A stretch of DNA of 24,565 nucleotides from JASFEQ01 sp050122535 (GTDB taxonomy: Bacteria; Desulfobacterota; DSM-4660; Desulfatiglandales; HGW-15): positions 1 through 24,565 of the forward strand of contig JASFIT010000014.1 of the NCBI GenBank assembly GCA_050122535.1, given 5' to 3'. The notes beneath the pieces were generated by a model, which searched no databases, was not told where the DNA came from, and was given only the letters and a program-made list of their open reading frames with translations. Within the stretch, counting starts at the first letter, position 1; each line of letters opens with the position of its first letter. The position numbers and the translations under genes were made by a program. Positions 8,552 through 16,301 of the stretch are shown here, piece after piece.

Positions 8552-10066
8552 ATGTCCAAAAATAACAATAGACTCGCCAAAGAAAAAGACTGGAGAATAA
8601 GGGTCTTTGATTCCCTTTCCTTTCCCACCCTTATCTTGAAGCCGGACAGAGTTATTGTGACCGCCAACCAAATCTTTCTGAAAAAGTTCGGTGCTATGGA
8701 TCAAGTTATCGGCAAGAGATGTCATGAGGTATTTTATGACTCCAAAGAACCCTGTTCGTCTGAAATGTGCCCTCTGCCCCAGGTGATAGCCGATAGGAAG
8801 GGTCATTCCATCCTAAAACGTCTTACCGATGAACATGGTGATGAAAGGTGGGAGGATCGGGTTTTTTCTCCGATCCTGGATGACGGGGGCGAAATTCTTT
8901 ACATCATGGAAAGCGTAAGGGATGTTACAAGGCTTAAGACCTTGGAAAAGGAGTTGAGAAAGACGAAGGAATTCTTTGAGAACGTTATACAAAGCTCGGC
9001 GAGCGCCATTGTGGCCGCAGACCGAACTGGAACTATTCTTTTTATGAACCGGGCCGCAGAGGATCTTTTTGGCTATGCCGCAGAGGACGTCTTAGGCACG
9101 AAGAGCGTGGAGCAAGTATACCCTGCCGGAAAGGCAAGAGAGATCATGAGAAAAATGCAGGATGAAACGATCGGGGGAGAGGGGAAGTTGCCCCCGACAA
9201 AAATCACGATCATCAATGCCAGTGGCGAAGAGATTCCCGTTGAGATCACAGCCGCTATCATATATGAGGGGGACCGAGAGGTGGCTACCATGGGAATTTA
9301 TAACGATCTCAGAGAGAGACTGGCCGTGGAACGAAAATTGAAGGAGGCGCAAGCCCAGGTCGCACATTCAGAGAAAATGGCCTCGCTCGGTCAACTGGCA
9401 GCAGGCGTGGCCCATGAGATTAATAATCCCCTGACCGGCATTCTTCTTTACGCCAATATGGTGCTTGAGCGTCTCAAGAAAAGTGATCCTTTCCGGGAGG
9501 ATCTGGAATATGTGGTCGAAGACACCATGCGGTGTAAGAATATTGTGAAAAACCTTCTGGCTTACAGCCGGCAAACAAACCCAAGTAAAGAGATTCTTCA
9601 GATGAATACGCTTGTGGAGCAGAGCTTGAACCTGATTCGTGAGCAGGAGCTGTTCATGAACATAGAAGTGATCAAGGAAATGTCCGGCGACACGATGTTG
9701 GTCCATGCAGACAAGAACCAGCTCTGCCAGGCGATTATAAATCTGGTCATTAATGCTGCTGATGCAATGGAGAGGAAGGGATCCCTTACTTTCCGTACCT
9801 ACCGGGATAAGCCCGCCAGAAGGGTGTACCTGGAAATTTCGGACACAGGTTCCGGTATCCCTGAGGAAAATGTATCCAAAATATTTGATCCATTTTTTAC
9901 TACAAAGGGACTGGGTAAGGGCACTGGCCTGGGACTGAGCACCGCATACGGATTGGTTAAGGAGAATGGCGGCGATATTTCCGTCAGAGAGACAAGTGCT
10001 GAAGGGACAACCTTCTTGCTTGATCTACCTCTTTATGTCCCCACGGACGATAATCAAATTGTGTAA
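8552..10066 (+). CDS. PAS-PAS sensor histidine kinase
   Basis: The 504-residue protein has no membrane segment and is likely cytoplasmic. PAS 1 (about 10-125) contains a cysteine-rich loop with KRCHEVFYD and CSSEMCPLPQ. PAS 2 spans about 138-255. The dimerisation domain carries H288 in GVAHEINNPLTG, and the ATPase domain shows N, G1 (DTGSGIPEENV), F (FDPFFTTK) and G2 (GTGLGLST) boxes. It belongs to the NtrB-like kinase group often paired with sigma-54 activators, although no activator gene is here. I prefer the ATG at 8552; an in-frame TTG at 8525 would add nine residues, and neither has a strong ribosome site. The gene ends 39 bases before the next kinase, so the pair is probably co-transcribed. 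Confidence 0.9.
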   Translation: MSKNNNRLAKEKDWRIRVFDSLSFPTLILKPDRVIVTANQIFLKKFGAMDQVIGKRCHEVFYDSKEPCSSEMCPLPQVIADRKGHSILKRLTDEHGDERWEDRVFSPILDDGGEILYIMESVRDVTRLKTLEKELRKTKEFFENVIQSSASAIVAADRTGTILFMNRAAEDLFGYAAEDVLGTKSVEQVYPAGKAREIMRKMQDETIGGEGKLPPTKITIINASGEEIPVEITAAIIYEGDREVATMGIYNDLRERLAVERKLKEAQAQVAHSEKMASLGQLAAGVAHEINNPLTGILLYANMVLERLKKSDPFREDLEYVVEDTMRCKNIVKNLLAYSRQTNPSKEILQMNTLVEQSLNLIREQELFMNIEVIKEMSGDTMLVHADKNQLCQAIINLVINAADAMERKGSLTFRTYRDKPARRVYLEISDTGSGIPEENVSKIFDPFFTTKGLGKGTGLGLSTAYGLVKENGGDISVRETSAEGTTFLLDLPLYVPTDDNQIV

Positions 10067-10105
10067 AGGTCGCATTTTTACTCCCAACAGAAGGAACTTA
10101 GGATT

Positions 10106-11581
10106 ATGAACGAAAAGACAGCATGGAAAACTTCCTTCAAGCCCAGAATTTTGGTGGTGGATGACGAAAAGCGCATCCGAGACGGCTGTCACAAGGTGCT
10201 GACCGGGGAGGGCTTTGAAGTGGCCAGGGCTGAAACAGGGGAAGTGGGGATTAAAATGATAGAAGAGGCACATTACGATATTATCTTGTTGGACTTGAAA
10301 ATGCCCGGTCTATCTGGTTTTGATGTTTTGGGGCACGTTAAGGCTCTTCATCCAGATAGCGTCATTATTGTGATCACAGGCTATGCTACCGTGGATCACT
10401 CCATTGAAGCTATGAAAAAAGGCGCCTTCGATTTTATTCCCAAGCCCTTTTCCCCGGAACAACTCCGGGTGGTGGTGTCCAAGGCCATTGAACACACCCG
10501 TACCCTTCAGGACATTGCCAACGAAAAATCCCGAATGCGGGTTCTTATTAATCAGCTTGCCAGTGGCGTCATGGCTACTGACAACCAGAAAAGGGTAGCG
10601 TTGGCTAACCCAGCTTTCCTAAGGATGTTGGGCTATCGCGGAGAGAGCGTCATAGGCTGTCGGGCTGAAGAGTTTATAGGGGATGAAAGCCTGATGCAGA
10701 TGATTGATCAGGCCCTGTCCATGCGCGAGGGAGAGTTCCTAGAGTTGACCGAAGAATTGAATCTCAAGGGCAAAAAGGAAGGTCAAGAGACTATCCTGGT
10801 CGCACGATGCGTTCCTTTTAAGGATAGGCTCGGTCGGATCTTAGGCACAGTCACGGTACTGCACGATATCACCGCATTGAAAAAAATGGACCAGCTCAAG
10901 TCCGATTTCGTTTCCATGGTAGCCCATGAGATTCGGAGTCCCATGAACTCAGTCCTGGCACAGCTCAAAGTGGTTCTTGACGGGCTGGCCGGGAATGTAA
11001 GTGAAAAGCAGCAGGAGATTCTAGGCAGGGCCTCAGATAGGATTAGAGGGCTTTCGGATCTTTCTACGGACCTATTGGACCTCGCCAAAATAGAATCCGG
11101 GCTGATCACCCAGGAGAAAGAGAATCTCAATACAGCAGAGTTTCTGGCGGACCAGGTCGCCTTTCATCAGGCAAAGGCCCAGGCCAAGGATGTTCGCCTA
11201 GAACTGGACCCTCTTCCCAAACTCCCTCCTCTGCTGGCTAATAGGCCAAATATGGAGGAGGTCCTGTCTAACCTCATTAGCAATGCCGTCAATTACACGC
11301 CCGAGGGAGGAAGTATAGGAGTTTCAGCTACAACAGAGAACGACTATCTGTGCATCAGTGTCAGGGATACCGGCATTGGCATCGCCCACGAAGATTTAGA
11401 TCGGATTTTCGACCGATTCTATCGCGTAAAGAGCGAAAAAACCAGACTTATTACTGGTACAGGACTCGGGCTATCCATTGTAAAGAGCATTGTGGAAGCG
11501 CACAATGGCATGATTCGTGTGGAGAGCGGGCCTGATCATGGAACCACATTCTATGTCTACATTCCTTTAATTGAGTCGTGA
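10106..11581 (+). CDS. Hybrid receiver-PAS-histidine kinase
   Basis: The 491-residue protein starts with a receiver domain (D19, D20, phospho-acceptor D63, K in FIPKPF), followed by a PAS domain (about 140-255), a HisKA domain with H274 in MVAHEIRSP, and an ATPase domain with DTGIGIAHEDL and GTGLGLSIVKS boxes. A receiver at the N-terminus of a kinase means its kinase activity is probably set by another kinase, most likely the one ending at 10066. No membrane segment is seen. AAGGA lies about ten bases before the ATG. No output gene follows; the downstream DNA is non-coding repeats. Confidence 0.9.
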   Translation: MNEKTAWKTSFKPRILVVDDEKRIRDGCHKVLTGEGFEVARAETGEVGIKMIEEAHYDIILLDLKMPGLSGFDVLGHVKALHPDSVIIVITGYATVDHSIEAMKKGAFDFIPKPFSPEQLRVVVSKAIEHTRTLQDIANEKSRMRVLINQLASGVMATDNQKRVALANPAFLRMLGYRGESVIGCRAEEFIGDESLMQMIDQALSMREGEFLELTEELNLKGKKEGQETILVARCVPFKDRLGRILGTVTVLHDITALKKMDQLKSDFVSMVAHEIRSPMNSVLAQLKVVLDGLAGNVSEKQQEILGRASDRIRGLSDLSTDLLDLAKIESGLITQEKENLNTAEFLADQVAFHQAKAQAKDVRLELDPLPKLPPLLANRPNMEEVLSNLISNAVNYTPEGGSIGVSATTENDYLCISVRDTGIGIAHEDLDRIFDRFYRVKSEKTRLITGTGLGLSIVKSIVEAHNGMIRVESGPDHGTTFYVYIPLIES

Positions 11582-11763
11582 AGAACAAAGACGAATTCGG
11601 AATGAAGTGGACGGAACGAAAAGCAAAGTAGTCATGACAAGAATCTCCTTTGTCGCCTAAAAGTTGATTCTCCGATACTCAAAAATCAAATTCTTAAGTG
11701 AGAAGAGCCAGGAGATCGATGCCCTGATTTGCAGATTGCCTGGGTATATTGGGGAGCGGGTAA

Positions 11764-12060
11764 GAGACCTTTGAAAAAAGACCCCTTTTGCCCAATCTCC
11801 CGCCCGCCTTGCCCTGTTGAATTTCCCAGAGGGAACCCTATTCAACAGGGCGAGCTTGAGCCCCGCCTATAGGGCGGGACGATGGCGGACAGGCTGTGTC
11901 AGACTCAGATTTTGACCCGCCAAAGAGCTATGGCGGGTAAATCCTCGAAATACTTATCGTCTATTCCTGCGCCTAAAATCTTCGCCTTCCCCTCCGGGGC
12001 GTAGGCCCTACGGGCCGGAGGCTTGATCTTGAACAAAATTGAGCATTTTTCAAAGGTCTC
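11764..12060. mobile_element. MITE-like element with 15-base terminal inverted repeats
   Basis: The ends are exact inverted copies: GAGACCTTTGAAAAA at 11764-11778 and TTTTTCAAAGGTCTC at 12046-12060. The 297-base interior has no gene but contains four further hairpins: 11811-11851 (12-base perfect stem GCCCTGTTGAAT with a nested TTCCC/GGGAA), 11862-11878 (CCCGCC/GGGCGGG), 11915-11938 (ACCCGCC/GGCGGGT) and 11990-12021 (CCTCCGG/CCGGAGG with inner GTAG/CTAC). I could not find a target-site duplication. It has the form of a non-autonomous transposable element; no transposase is in the window. Confidence 0.6.
11811..11851. repeat. Perfect 12-base-stem nested hairpin
   Basis: The arms GCCCTGTTGAAT (11811-11822) and ATTCAACAGGGC (11840-11851) are exact reverse complements. 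The loop itself contains TTCCC-AGA-GGGAA. There is no run of T after it, so it is not an ordinary terminator. It lies inside the MITE-like element. Confidence 0.75.
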
Positions 12061-12077
12061 CTTGGAGAGTAACAAGC

Positions 12078-12187
12078 AAATCCCCCTTGATCCCCCTTTA
12101 TAAAAGGGGGAGGAAAGGTTTGCCTTGTTTCAATGATAAGGGGATCCCTAAACACCCCCCTTTGTAAAGGGGGGAATGGGGGGATTT
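12078..12187. repeat. Inverted pair of C-tract palindromic repeats
   Basis: Two copies of the same unit face each other. The left copy begins AAATCCCCC at 12078 and ends in a hairpin TCCCCCTTT/AAAGGGGGA (12091-12111). The right copy has the hairpin CCCCCCTTT/AAAGGGGGG (12155-12174) and closes with GGGGGGATTT at 12178-12187. Repeats of this form (AAATCCCCC plus a CCCCCTTT/AAAGGGGG hairpin) are, from general knowledge, common in Desulfobacterota and Geobacter intergenic DNA. Confidence 0.7.
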
Positions 12188-12209
12188 TTCAGGAGGGGCA
12201 AACTTAAGC

Positions 12210-12228
12210 CCGCACCCTTCGGGTTCGG
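12210..12228 (-). terminator. Possible weak terminator of the HD-GYP gene
   Basis: A small hairpin CCG-c-ACCC-ttc-GGGT-t-CGG lies 22 bases beyond the stop of the minus-strand gene. On that strand it is followed by TTAAGTTT, a poor T-tract. It may only be a weak terminator. Confidence 0.3.
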
Positions 12229-12250
12229 ATGCCTTATTTCAGGATAGGAA

Positions 12251-13762
12251 TCAGATGAGGTTCTGGGTGACAAAGCGGTCCAAAGCGTCAACAGCAGCGG
12301 GATCGAATTGTTTTCCTTTCAAGGCTTTCAGCTTTTCCAGAGCCTTCTTCATGGGCATCGGCTTGTTGTAGGGCCGCTGCGTAGTCATGGCATCGAAGGC
12401 ATCGGCCACGCCCACAATCCTGGCTCCGATCGGGATTTCATCTCCTTTTAGGCCATCAGGATATCCTGAGCCATCATACTGCTCGTGATGATGGCGAACC
12501 GTGGGCAGAACAAAATTGAGGTATTCAATGGGCCTCAGAATATTCTCGCCCGTGATAACGTGGGCCTGGATAGTGTGGAATTCCATGGTCGAGAGAGCAC
12601 TGTCTTTATCAATGATAAGATCCTTGACACCGATTTTGCCGATATCATGGAGTTGAGCAGCAGTCTTGATCTCTTTGCACGCCTCCTCGCTCAATTTCAT
12701 CTCCTGTGCAATACCGAGTGCGTAACGACTCGTCCTCTGCGAGTGCCCCCGTGTGTAGGGGTCTTTTGCTTCTACGGTGTTCAACAGCGCAAGTATGGAT
12801 TCATGGTATGCTTTCTGGAGGTTTTCGTAGAGACGGGAGTTCTCCAATGCGGTGGCCGACTGATTGGCGAGAGCCGAGAGGAGGGCCATGTCGTTCTCAT
12901 CGAAACAATTCGGTTTTCGGGGATTGTCAAGGTAGATCAGGCCCAATACAGCCCCCTTACTTACCAGAGGCGCACACATGACAGAACGAAGACTGAGTGC
13001 TATAACGCTTTCTGCTGTTGAAAACCGAGCGTCCTGAGAAGCATCGTTCGCCAGAATACAGACTTGTTGCTCTACAGATTGATTGACAATGCTACGACTT
13101 ATCTGAAAAGGATTTGGTGCCCCCTCAGTCCGATTTTTGACGAATCTCGGCCTAAAATCTTTGCCGTTGTCTTCAAGTAGAATGCAAACGGTTTGAACGT
13201 TACCAAAGACTTCTAATATTTTTTCAGCTATTTGGTCGAGCAGTTGATCAATGGCGCGGACAGAATTTATTGCGCTACCCACCTCATAGATGGTTTCAAG
13301 ATTCTTGAGCAACCTTTCCATGAGGGTTCCTCTTTTCGTCGTCGTCTTTTCATCCGCCTCTGGAATGGGTTCGGGCCAGGTGGTCACTTCTTCTAATTGG
13401 TTTGACAAGATGTCAAGAGGAATGACTGAAGTAACGAACGGGCTCCCTTCCTCCTGCCATCTGATCCCTGGGGGCAGGTCTTCTTTAAGGACCTGAATCC
13501 TGGTCTCACCCATTTCTATACGATCACCTGGAATGAGTACCTGGCGCGCGACCCGATCGTCGTTTATGTAGGACCCATTCAAGCTGTTTTTGTCGTAGAA
13601 TATGGAGGCATCTCCCTCTCGAATGATCTCGGCATGGATTCTCGACAATTTGGGATCACTGATAGGAATATCGCAGGCAGGATCGCGACCAATAATGGTG
13701 CGGCTTTCCTTTAGGTTCCAGACTCTGTCTTTCTCCTTACCTTTTGTACAGACGAGTTTCAT
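12251..13762 (-). CDS. FHA-GAF-HD-GYP cyclic-di-GMP phosphodiesterase candidate
   Basis: The 503-residue protein has three parts. An FHA domain (about 1-95) shows IIGRDPACDI, LSRIHAEI and NSLNGSYIND, the phosphothreonine-binding signature. A GAF domain (about 150-310) includes RSVMCAPLV and GLIYLDN. The HD-GYP domain (about 325-500) has the metal ligands H372-D373 in HDIGKIGV, H424-H426 and the signature DGSGYP (430-435), all intact. HD-GYP enzymes hydrolyse cyclic di-GMP, so the protein may couple a phosphoprotein signal to second-messenger breakdown. Kinase or phosphatase partners for the FHA domain are not in the window. The ATG at 13762 has only a weak ribosome site. No membrane segment is visible. 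Confidence 0.92.
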   Translation of the reverse strand: MKLVCTKGKEKDRVWNLKESRTIIGRDPACDIPISDPKLSRIHAEIIREGDASIFYDKNSLNGSYINDDRVARQVLIPGDRIEMGETRIQVLKEDLPPGIRWQEEGSPFVTSVIPLDILSNQLEEVTTWPEPIPEADEKTTTKRGTLMERLLKNLETIYEVGSAINSVRAIDQLLDQIAEKILEVFGNVQTVCILLEDNGKDFRPRFVKNRTEGAPNPFQISRSIVNQSVEQQVCILANDASQDARFSTAESVIALSLRSVMCAPLVSKGAVLGLIYLDNPRKPNCFDENDMALLSALANQSATALENSRLYENLQKAYHESILALLNTVEAKDPYTRGHSQRTSRYALGIAQEMKLSEEACKEIKTAAQLHDIGKIGVKDLIIDKDSALSTMEFHTIQAHVITGENILRPIEYLNFVLPTVRHHHEQYDGSGYPDGLKGDEIPIGARIVGVADAFDAMTTQRPYNKPMPMKKALEKLKALKGKQFDPAAVDALDRFVTQNLI

Positions 13763-13942
13763 CAGACTATCTTGAGATCAAGCTTTCAATAAATCAACGC
13801 TGGTACAGACCCAAAAGCATTTGTTCACATACCCGACACAACAAACCTTGCTCTGCCTCATATTATCGTCAGAGACTTATCCGATCTGAGTCAATTTTCC
13901 AAATCTAGAGGTAAATTTTACCATGGGGGGAAATGTCCCGTC

Positions 13943-13970
13943 AAATGAGAAGAGCTCCCGGCAGTTTCCT
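13943..13970 (-). terminator. Probable terminator downstream of the YkgJ-family gene
   Basis: The arms AGCTCCC (13943-13949) and GGGAGCT (13964-13970) are perfect, with CAG/CTG extending the pairing inside. It lies 35 bases beyond the stop of the minus-strand gene at 14006. On that strand it is followed by CTTCTCATTT, only moderately T-rich. Confidence 0.5.
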
Positions 13971-14005
13971 GTAGGGAGCTTCTTAGGGGGTGTGAAACAG
14001 CTTTT

Positions 14006-14764
14006 CTAGGATTTTATTTCAATCGTCTTTTCTCCAAAGAGGCTGAACCTGAGCCAATCAAATGCGAATTGCATCAGTCGCACATCGTCAGTGGCTAATG
14101 CCTCTATCTTTTCAGCTTTGACCTGAAAGAGATCAAGAAATCTCGTTTCGAAAATAAGCTTTCTAAATCTATCCAAGTTATATGAAGCCATATAGAACAT
14201 TTGTATCTTTCGCGGAATGTCCTCCTTATTCCCAAGGCTTTTCTGAGACGTGATGATCTCCAACCATTGATCGTTCATGGCATTATATTCATCCACACCT
14301 TCATTGGCCATCCATTCCTCCAAAGTCCATTTCCTATCTTCACAAAAACCGAGACAGTGCTCTTCATCCACAATGAAGAACTTCTCCCGGGTCTCTTTTT
14401 CCCTGTCCACTCTCAGGGCAGCTCTGCCCAGGGGATAGACCCGGCAGGCACCCGGCCGATCTTCATAGATGGTACACCCTTCGGAAGTAACGAAAGGGCA
14501 TTTCCGATTCAGGTCCAGATCCATTTTGAGGTTTATCATGGGGAATCGGGGGTGCTTGTTCCACTTTGTCACAGTGTATCTATCCAAGAAGGCATCAGAA
14601 GGGATGCGCAGGCGATTCTTTACGCGCACGATATCATAAGGGGTGAGAACCAAGTCCAGATCAGCACAGCATTTGGTGAAGCACGCAATATCCTTATGGC
14701 AGCGGAATTGGAACGTGGACTTGACCATCGGTCTAAACAAGACCTGCTTTTTGACGTCGTTCAT
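14006..14764 (-). CDS. YkgJ-family cysteine-cluster protein A
   Basis: The 252-residue product has the YkgJ (CxxxCxxCC-type) pattern, thought to bind a zinc or iron-sulfur cluster: RCHKDIACFTKCC near residue 22, CPFVTSEGCTIYEDRPGACRVYPL in the middle (given here as CPFV...GC...RPGACRVYPL), and CLGFC further on. No catalytic function is established for the family. I start it at the ATG at 14764; three codons upstream a TTG (14773) is also open. It is a tandem paralogue of the gene at 14914-15666, separated by a short repeat array that may also be its upstream region. The C-terminal third (about 165-250) is shared with its paralogue and is longer than in small YkgJ proteins. Confidence 0.8.
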   Translation of the reverse strand: MNDVKKQVLFRPMVKSTFQFRCHKDIACFTKCCADLDLVLTPYDIVRVKNRLRIPSDAFLDRYTVTKWNKHPRFPMINLKMDLDLNRKCPFVTSEGCTIYEDRPGACRVYPLGRAALRVDREKETREKFFIVDEEHCLGFCEDRKWTLEEWMANEGVDEYNAMNDQWLEIITSQKSLGNKEDIPRKIQMFYMASYNLDRFRKLIFETRFLDLFQVKAEKIEALATDDVRLMQFAFDWLRFSLFGEKTIEIKS

Positions 14765-14840
14765 TGGTTTCAAGCTTTCATCTTTCGGGAAGTATTAGAT
14801 GCAAGGTGGAAGCAATGACATGAAAGAGGCGATTTTCGCC

Positions 14841-14919
14841 AGTTTAGTCATTTTAGACACTTTAGCTCACTTTAGGCACTTTAGTCACTTTGGCTCACTT
14901 CAGCTCACTTTAGTCACTG
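14841..14919. repeat. Degenerate 9-10 base tandem array
   Basis: About eight imperfect copies of CACTTTAGT / CACTTTAGCT follow each other (on the minus strand AGTGACTAA / AGTGAGCTAA). Variants include CACTTTGGCT and CACTTCAGCT. The array starts right after a small GGCGA/TCGCC hairpin (14828-14840) and runs into the stop codon of the gene ending at 14914. The same motif, AAGTGCCTAAAGTG, appears once more at about 21457-21470 between rplW and rplB. Confidence 0.75.
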
Positions 14920-15666
14920 CTCTTGTGGCTCCGATTTTACTTTGAAAAGAATTTGGCCAAAAATTCCAAATTTTATCCAATCAAATGCAAATTTCAAAAG
15001 CTCTTCATCACTTCTCTGTATTTTTATAATTCTTGTTGAATCGACATCAAATCGATCAAGAAATGTACTTTCAAATATAAATTCTCTGAATTTATCAAGA
15101 TTGTATAATGCCATGAAAACCATTTTGCCTATATCTGGGTTTTGGATGGTCGGTTCTTGCGCCCTTAGGGGGGCGGTGATCTCGGAAAAGAGCCTGTTCA
15201 TCTCCTCGTAAGGCACGATGCCCTGATCCAGTAGCCACTCATATATCCTCCATTTCTTCTCTTCTTTAAGACCCAGACAGCGCGAGGAATCGGTAATCCG
15301 GCTAAGCGTTCCATCATCATTCATATCCAATGGAAACATTCGGCAAGGCCAAGGCCTATCCTCGTAGACGAAACATCCTTCTTTGTTAACGAAGGGGCAC
15401 CTCTTGTCCCCTTCATTCATTTTGAGGATGACCAGGGGAATGAGGCGATTCACTTTTGGGATAATTATCGTGTACTTATCCAGAAACTCGTCGGAAGAGA
15501 TAGAGAGCGCTTTCTTCAAACGCAAAACATCATATGGCGTCAAAACAATGTTTATATCTTGGCAACACTGGGTAAAACAGGGTACACCTGGGGAACAGTT
15601 GAATTTGAACTCATGTTCCGGGTCCATCCTTTCCTCTTCCTTTTTAGTATGTTTTTGGTCTGGCAT
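14914..15666 (-). CDS. YkgJ-family cysteine-cluster protein B
   Basis: The 250-residue product is a paralogue of the protein encoded at 14006-14764 with the same order of motifs: FNCSPGVPCFTQCC near residue 24, LTPYDVLRLKKAL, CPFVNKEGC, RPWPCRMFPLD, and CLGLKEEKKW. It keeps the main cysteine set, but the CLGFC cysteine of protein A is replaced (CLGLK). The ATG at 15666 follows GAAAGGAAT at a good distance. The last codons run into the tandem array at 14841-14919, so the array may have shaped or replaced the original C-terminal end. It is divergent from ndk with a 176-base shared upstream region. Biochemical role unknown; likely a metal-cluster protein. Confidence 0.8.
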   Translation of the reverse strand: MPDQKHTKKEEERMDPEHEFKFNCSPGVPCFTQCCQDINIVLTPYDVLRLKKALSISSDEFLDKYTIIIPKVNRLIPLVILKMNEGDKRCPFVNKEGCFVYEDRPWPCRMFPLDMNDDGTLSRITDSSRCLGLKEEKKWRIYEWLLDQGIVPYEEMNRLFSEITAPLRAQEPTIQNPDIGKMVFMALYNLDKFREFIFESTFLDRFDVDSTRIIKIQRSDEELLKFAFDWIKFGIFGQILFKVKSEPQEQ

Positions 15667-15744
15667 GTGACATATTCCTTTCTATTTTCCTAATGCAGGA
15701 CATAAGGCGTTCCTCAATTCCTCTTCGGTAACATAACAAATTCC

Positions 15745-15774
15745 TTGACGGATCATAAGACTTTGTTTTTATAA
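15745..15774 (+). promoter_or_regulatory. Candidate sigma-70 promoter of ndk
   Basis: TTGACG at 15745-15750 matches five of six bases of the -35 consensus, and TTATAA at 15769-15774 (or TATAAG one base on) gives an 18-19 base spacer. Transcription would start near 15781, some 60 bases before the ndk ATG. It lies in the divergent gap with the YkgJ gene. Confidence 0.5.
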
Positions 15775-15842
15775 GAGCCCTCAAGCACAACTGCTGCAAA
15801 ATTTGGATGATACAACGGCCTTTCTCAGGAGGAAAAAGATCC

Positions 15843-16265
15843 ATGAAAGAAAGAACCCTATCCATCATTAAGCCGGACGGTGTCTCCAGGCATCTCATTG
15901 GAGAGGTTATTCAGCGATTGGAAAAGGCGGATTTGAAAATTGTGGCCATGAAAATGATAAAGATGACAAAGGCCGAGGCCAAAGGCTTTTACAAGGTGCA
16001 TGAAGGCAAACCCTTTTATGAAAGCCTTACCGAGTTTATGTCGTCTGGATCCTGCGTGCTCATGGTACTGGAGGGGGCGGATGCCATCGCGAGATATCGA
16101 GAGCTGATGGGGGCTACCAATTACAAAGAGGCTGAAGAGGGCACAATCAGACGGGAATTCGCCACAGACATAGAGAAGAACGTGGTCCATGGCTCAGACT
16201 CCGAGGAAACCGCAAATTTTGAGATCAAGTATTTTTTCAGCGCTCTGGAGATTATTGAAGACTAA
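15843..16265 (+). CDS. ndk: Nucleoside diphosphate kinase
   Basis: The 140-residue protein has the length and motifs of Ndk, which transfers the gamma phosphate of ATP to other nucleoside diphosphates through a phosphohistidine. The N-terminal RTLSIIKPDGV, GATNYKEAEEGTIRREFA and active-site H116 in NVVHGSDSEE are all present. The start at 15843 follows CAGGAGGAAA; a frame open back to 15807 lacks such a site. It stands alone on the plus strand with its own candidate promoter. Confidence 0.96.
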   Translation: MKERTLSIIKPDGVSRHLIGEVIQRLEKADLKIVAMKMIKMTKAEAKGFYKVHEGKPFYESLTEFMSSGSCVLMVLEGADAIARYRELMGATNYKEAEEGTIRREFATDIEKNVVHGSDSEETANFEIKYFFSALEIIED

Positions 16266-16267
16266 AA

Positions 16268-16301
16268 AGGCCTCCAGCATCCCCAGAACGATGCGAGGCC
16301 T
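16268..16301 (+). terminator. Possible ndk terminator hairpin
   Basis: AGGCCTC (16268-16274) pairs with GAGGCCT (16295-16301), and GCAT/ATGC extends the stem inside after a two-base bulge. It begins two bases after the ndk stop. No T-run follows, so if it ends transcription it does so weakly; it could instead protect the mRNA end. Confidence 0.35.

Larger units (their letters stand above)
11582..12250. other. Repeat-filled non-coding region between kinase and HD-GYP genes
   Basis: No gene is supported in these 670 bases. Short open frames here are chance products of the palindromes. From left to right it holds about 180 bases of plain sequence, a MITE-like element (11764-12060), an inverted C-tract repeat (12078-12187) and a small hairpin (12210-12228) that may end the minus-strand gene. 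Confidence 0.7.

Noticed and set aside
11764..12060. Rho-independent terminator of the hybrid kinase gene
   Set aside because: The hairpins start over 180 bases after the stop, lack T-runs, and sit inside an element with its own inverted ends.
12078..12187. CRISPR-like array
   Set aside because: Only two units, in inverted orientation, with no regular spacers and no cas genes.
12485..13021. 178-codon plus-strand frame opposite the HD-GYP gene
   Set aside because: Antisense to the GAF/HD-GYP region, whose motifs are intact on the minus strand.
14201..14818. 205-codon plus-strand frame opposite the YkgJ gene
   Set aside because: The minus strand encodes a clear cysteine-cluster protein with a paralogue next door; the plus frame is its shadow.
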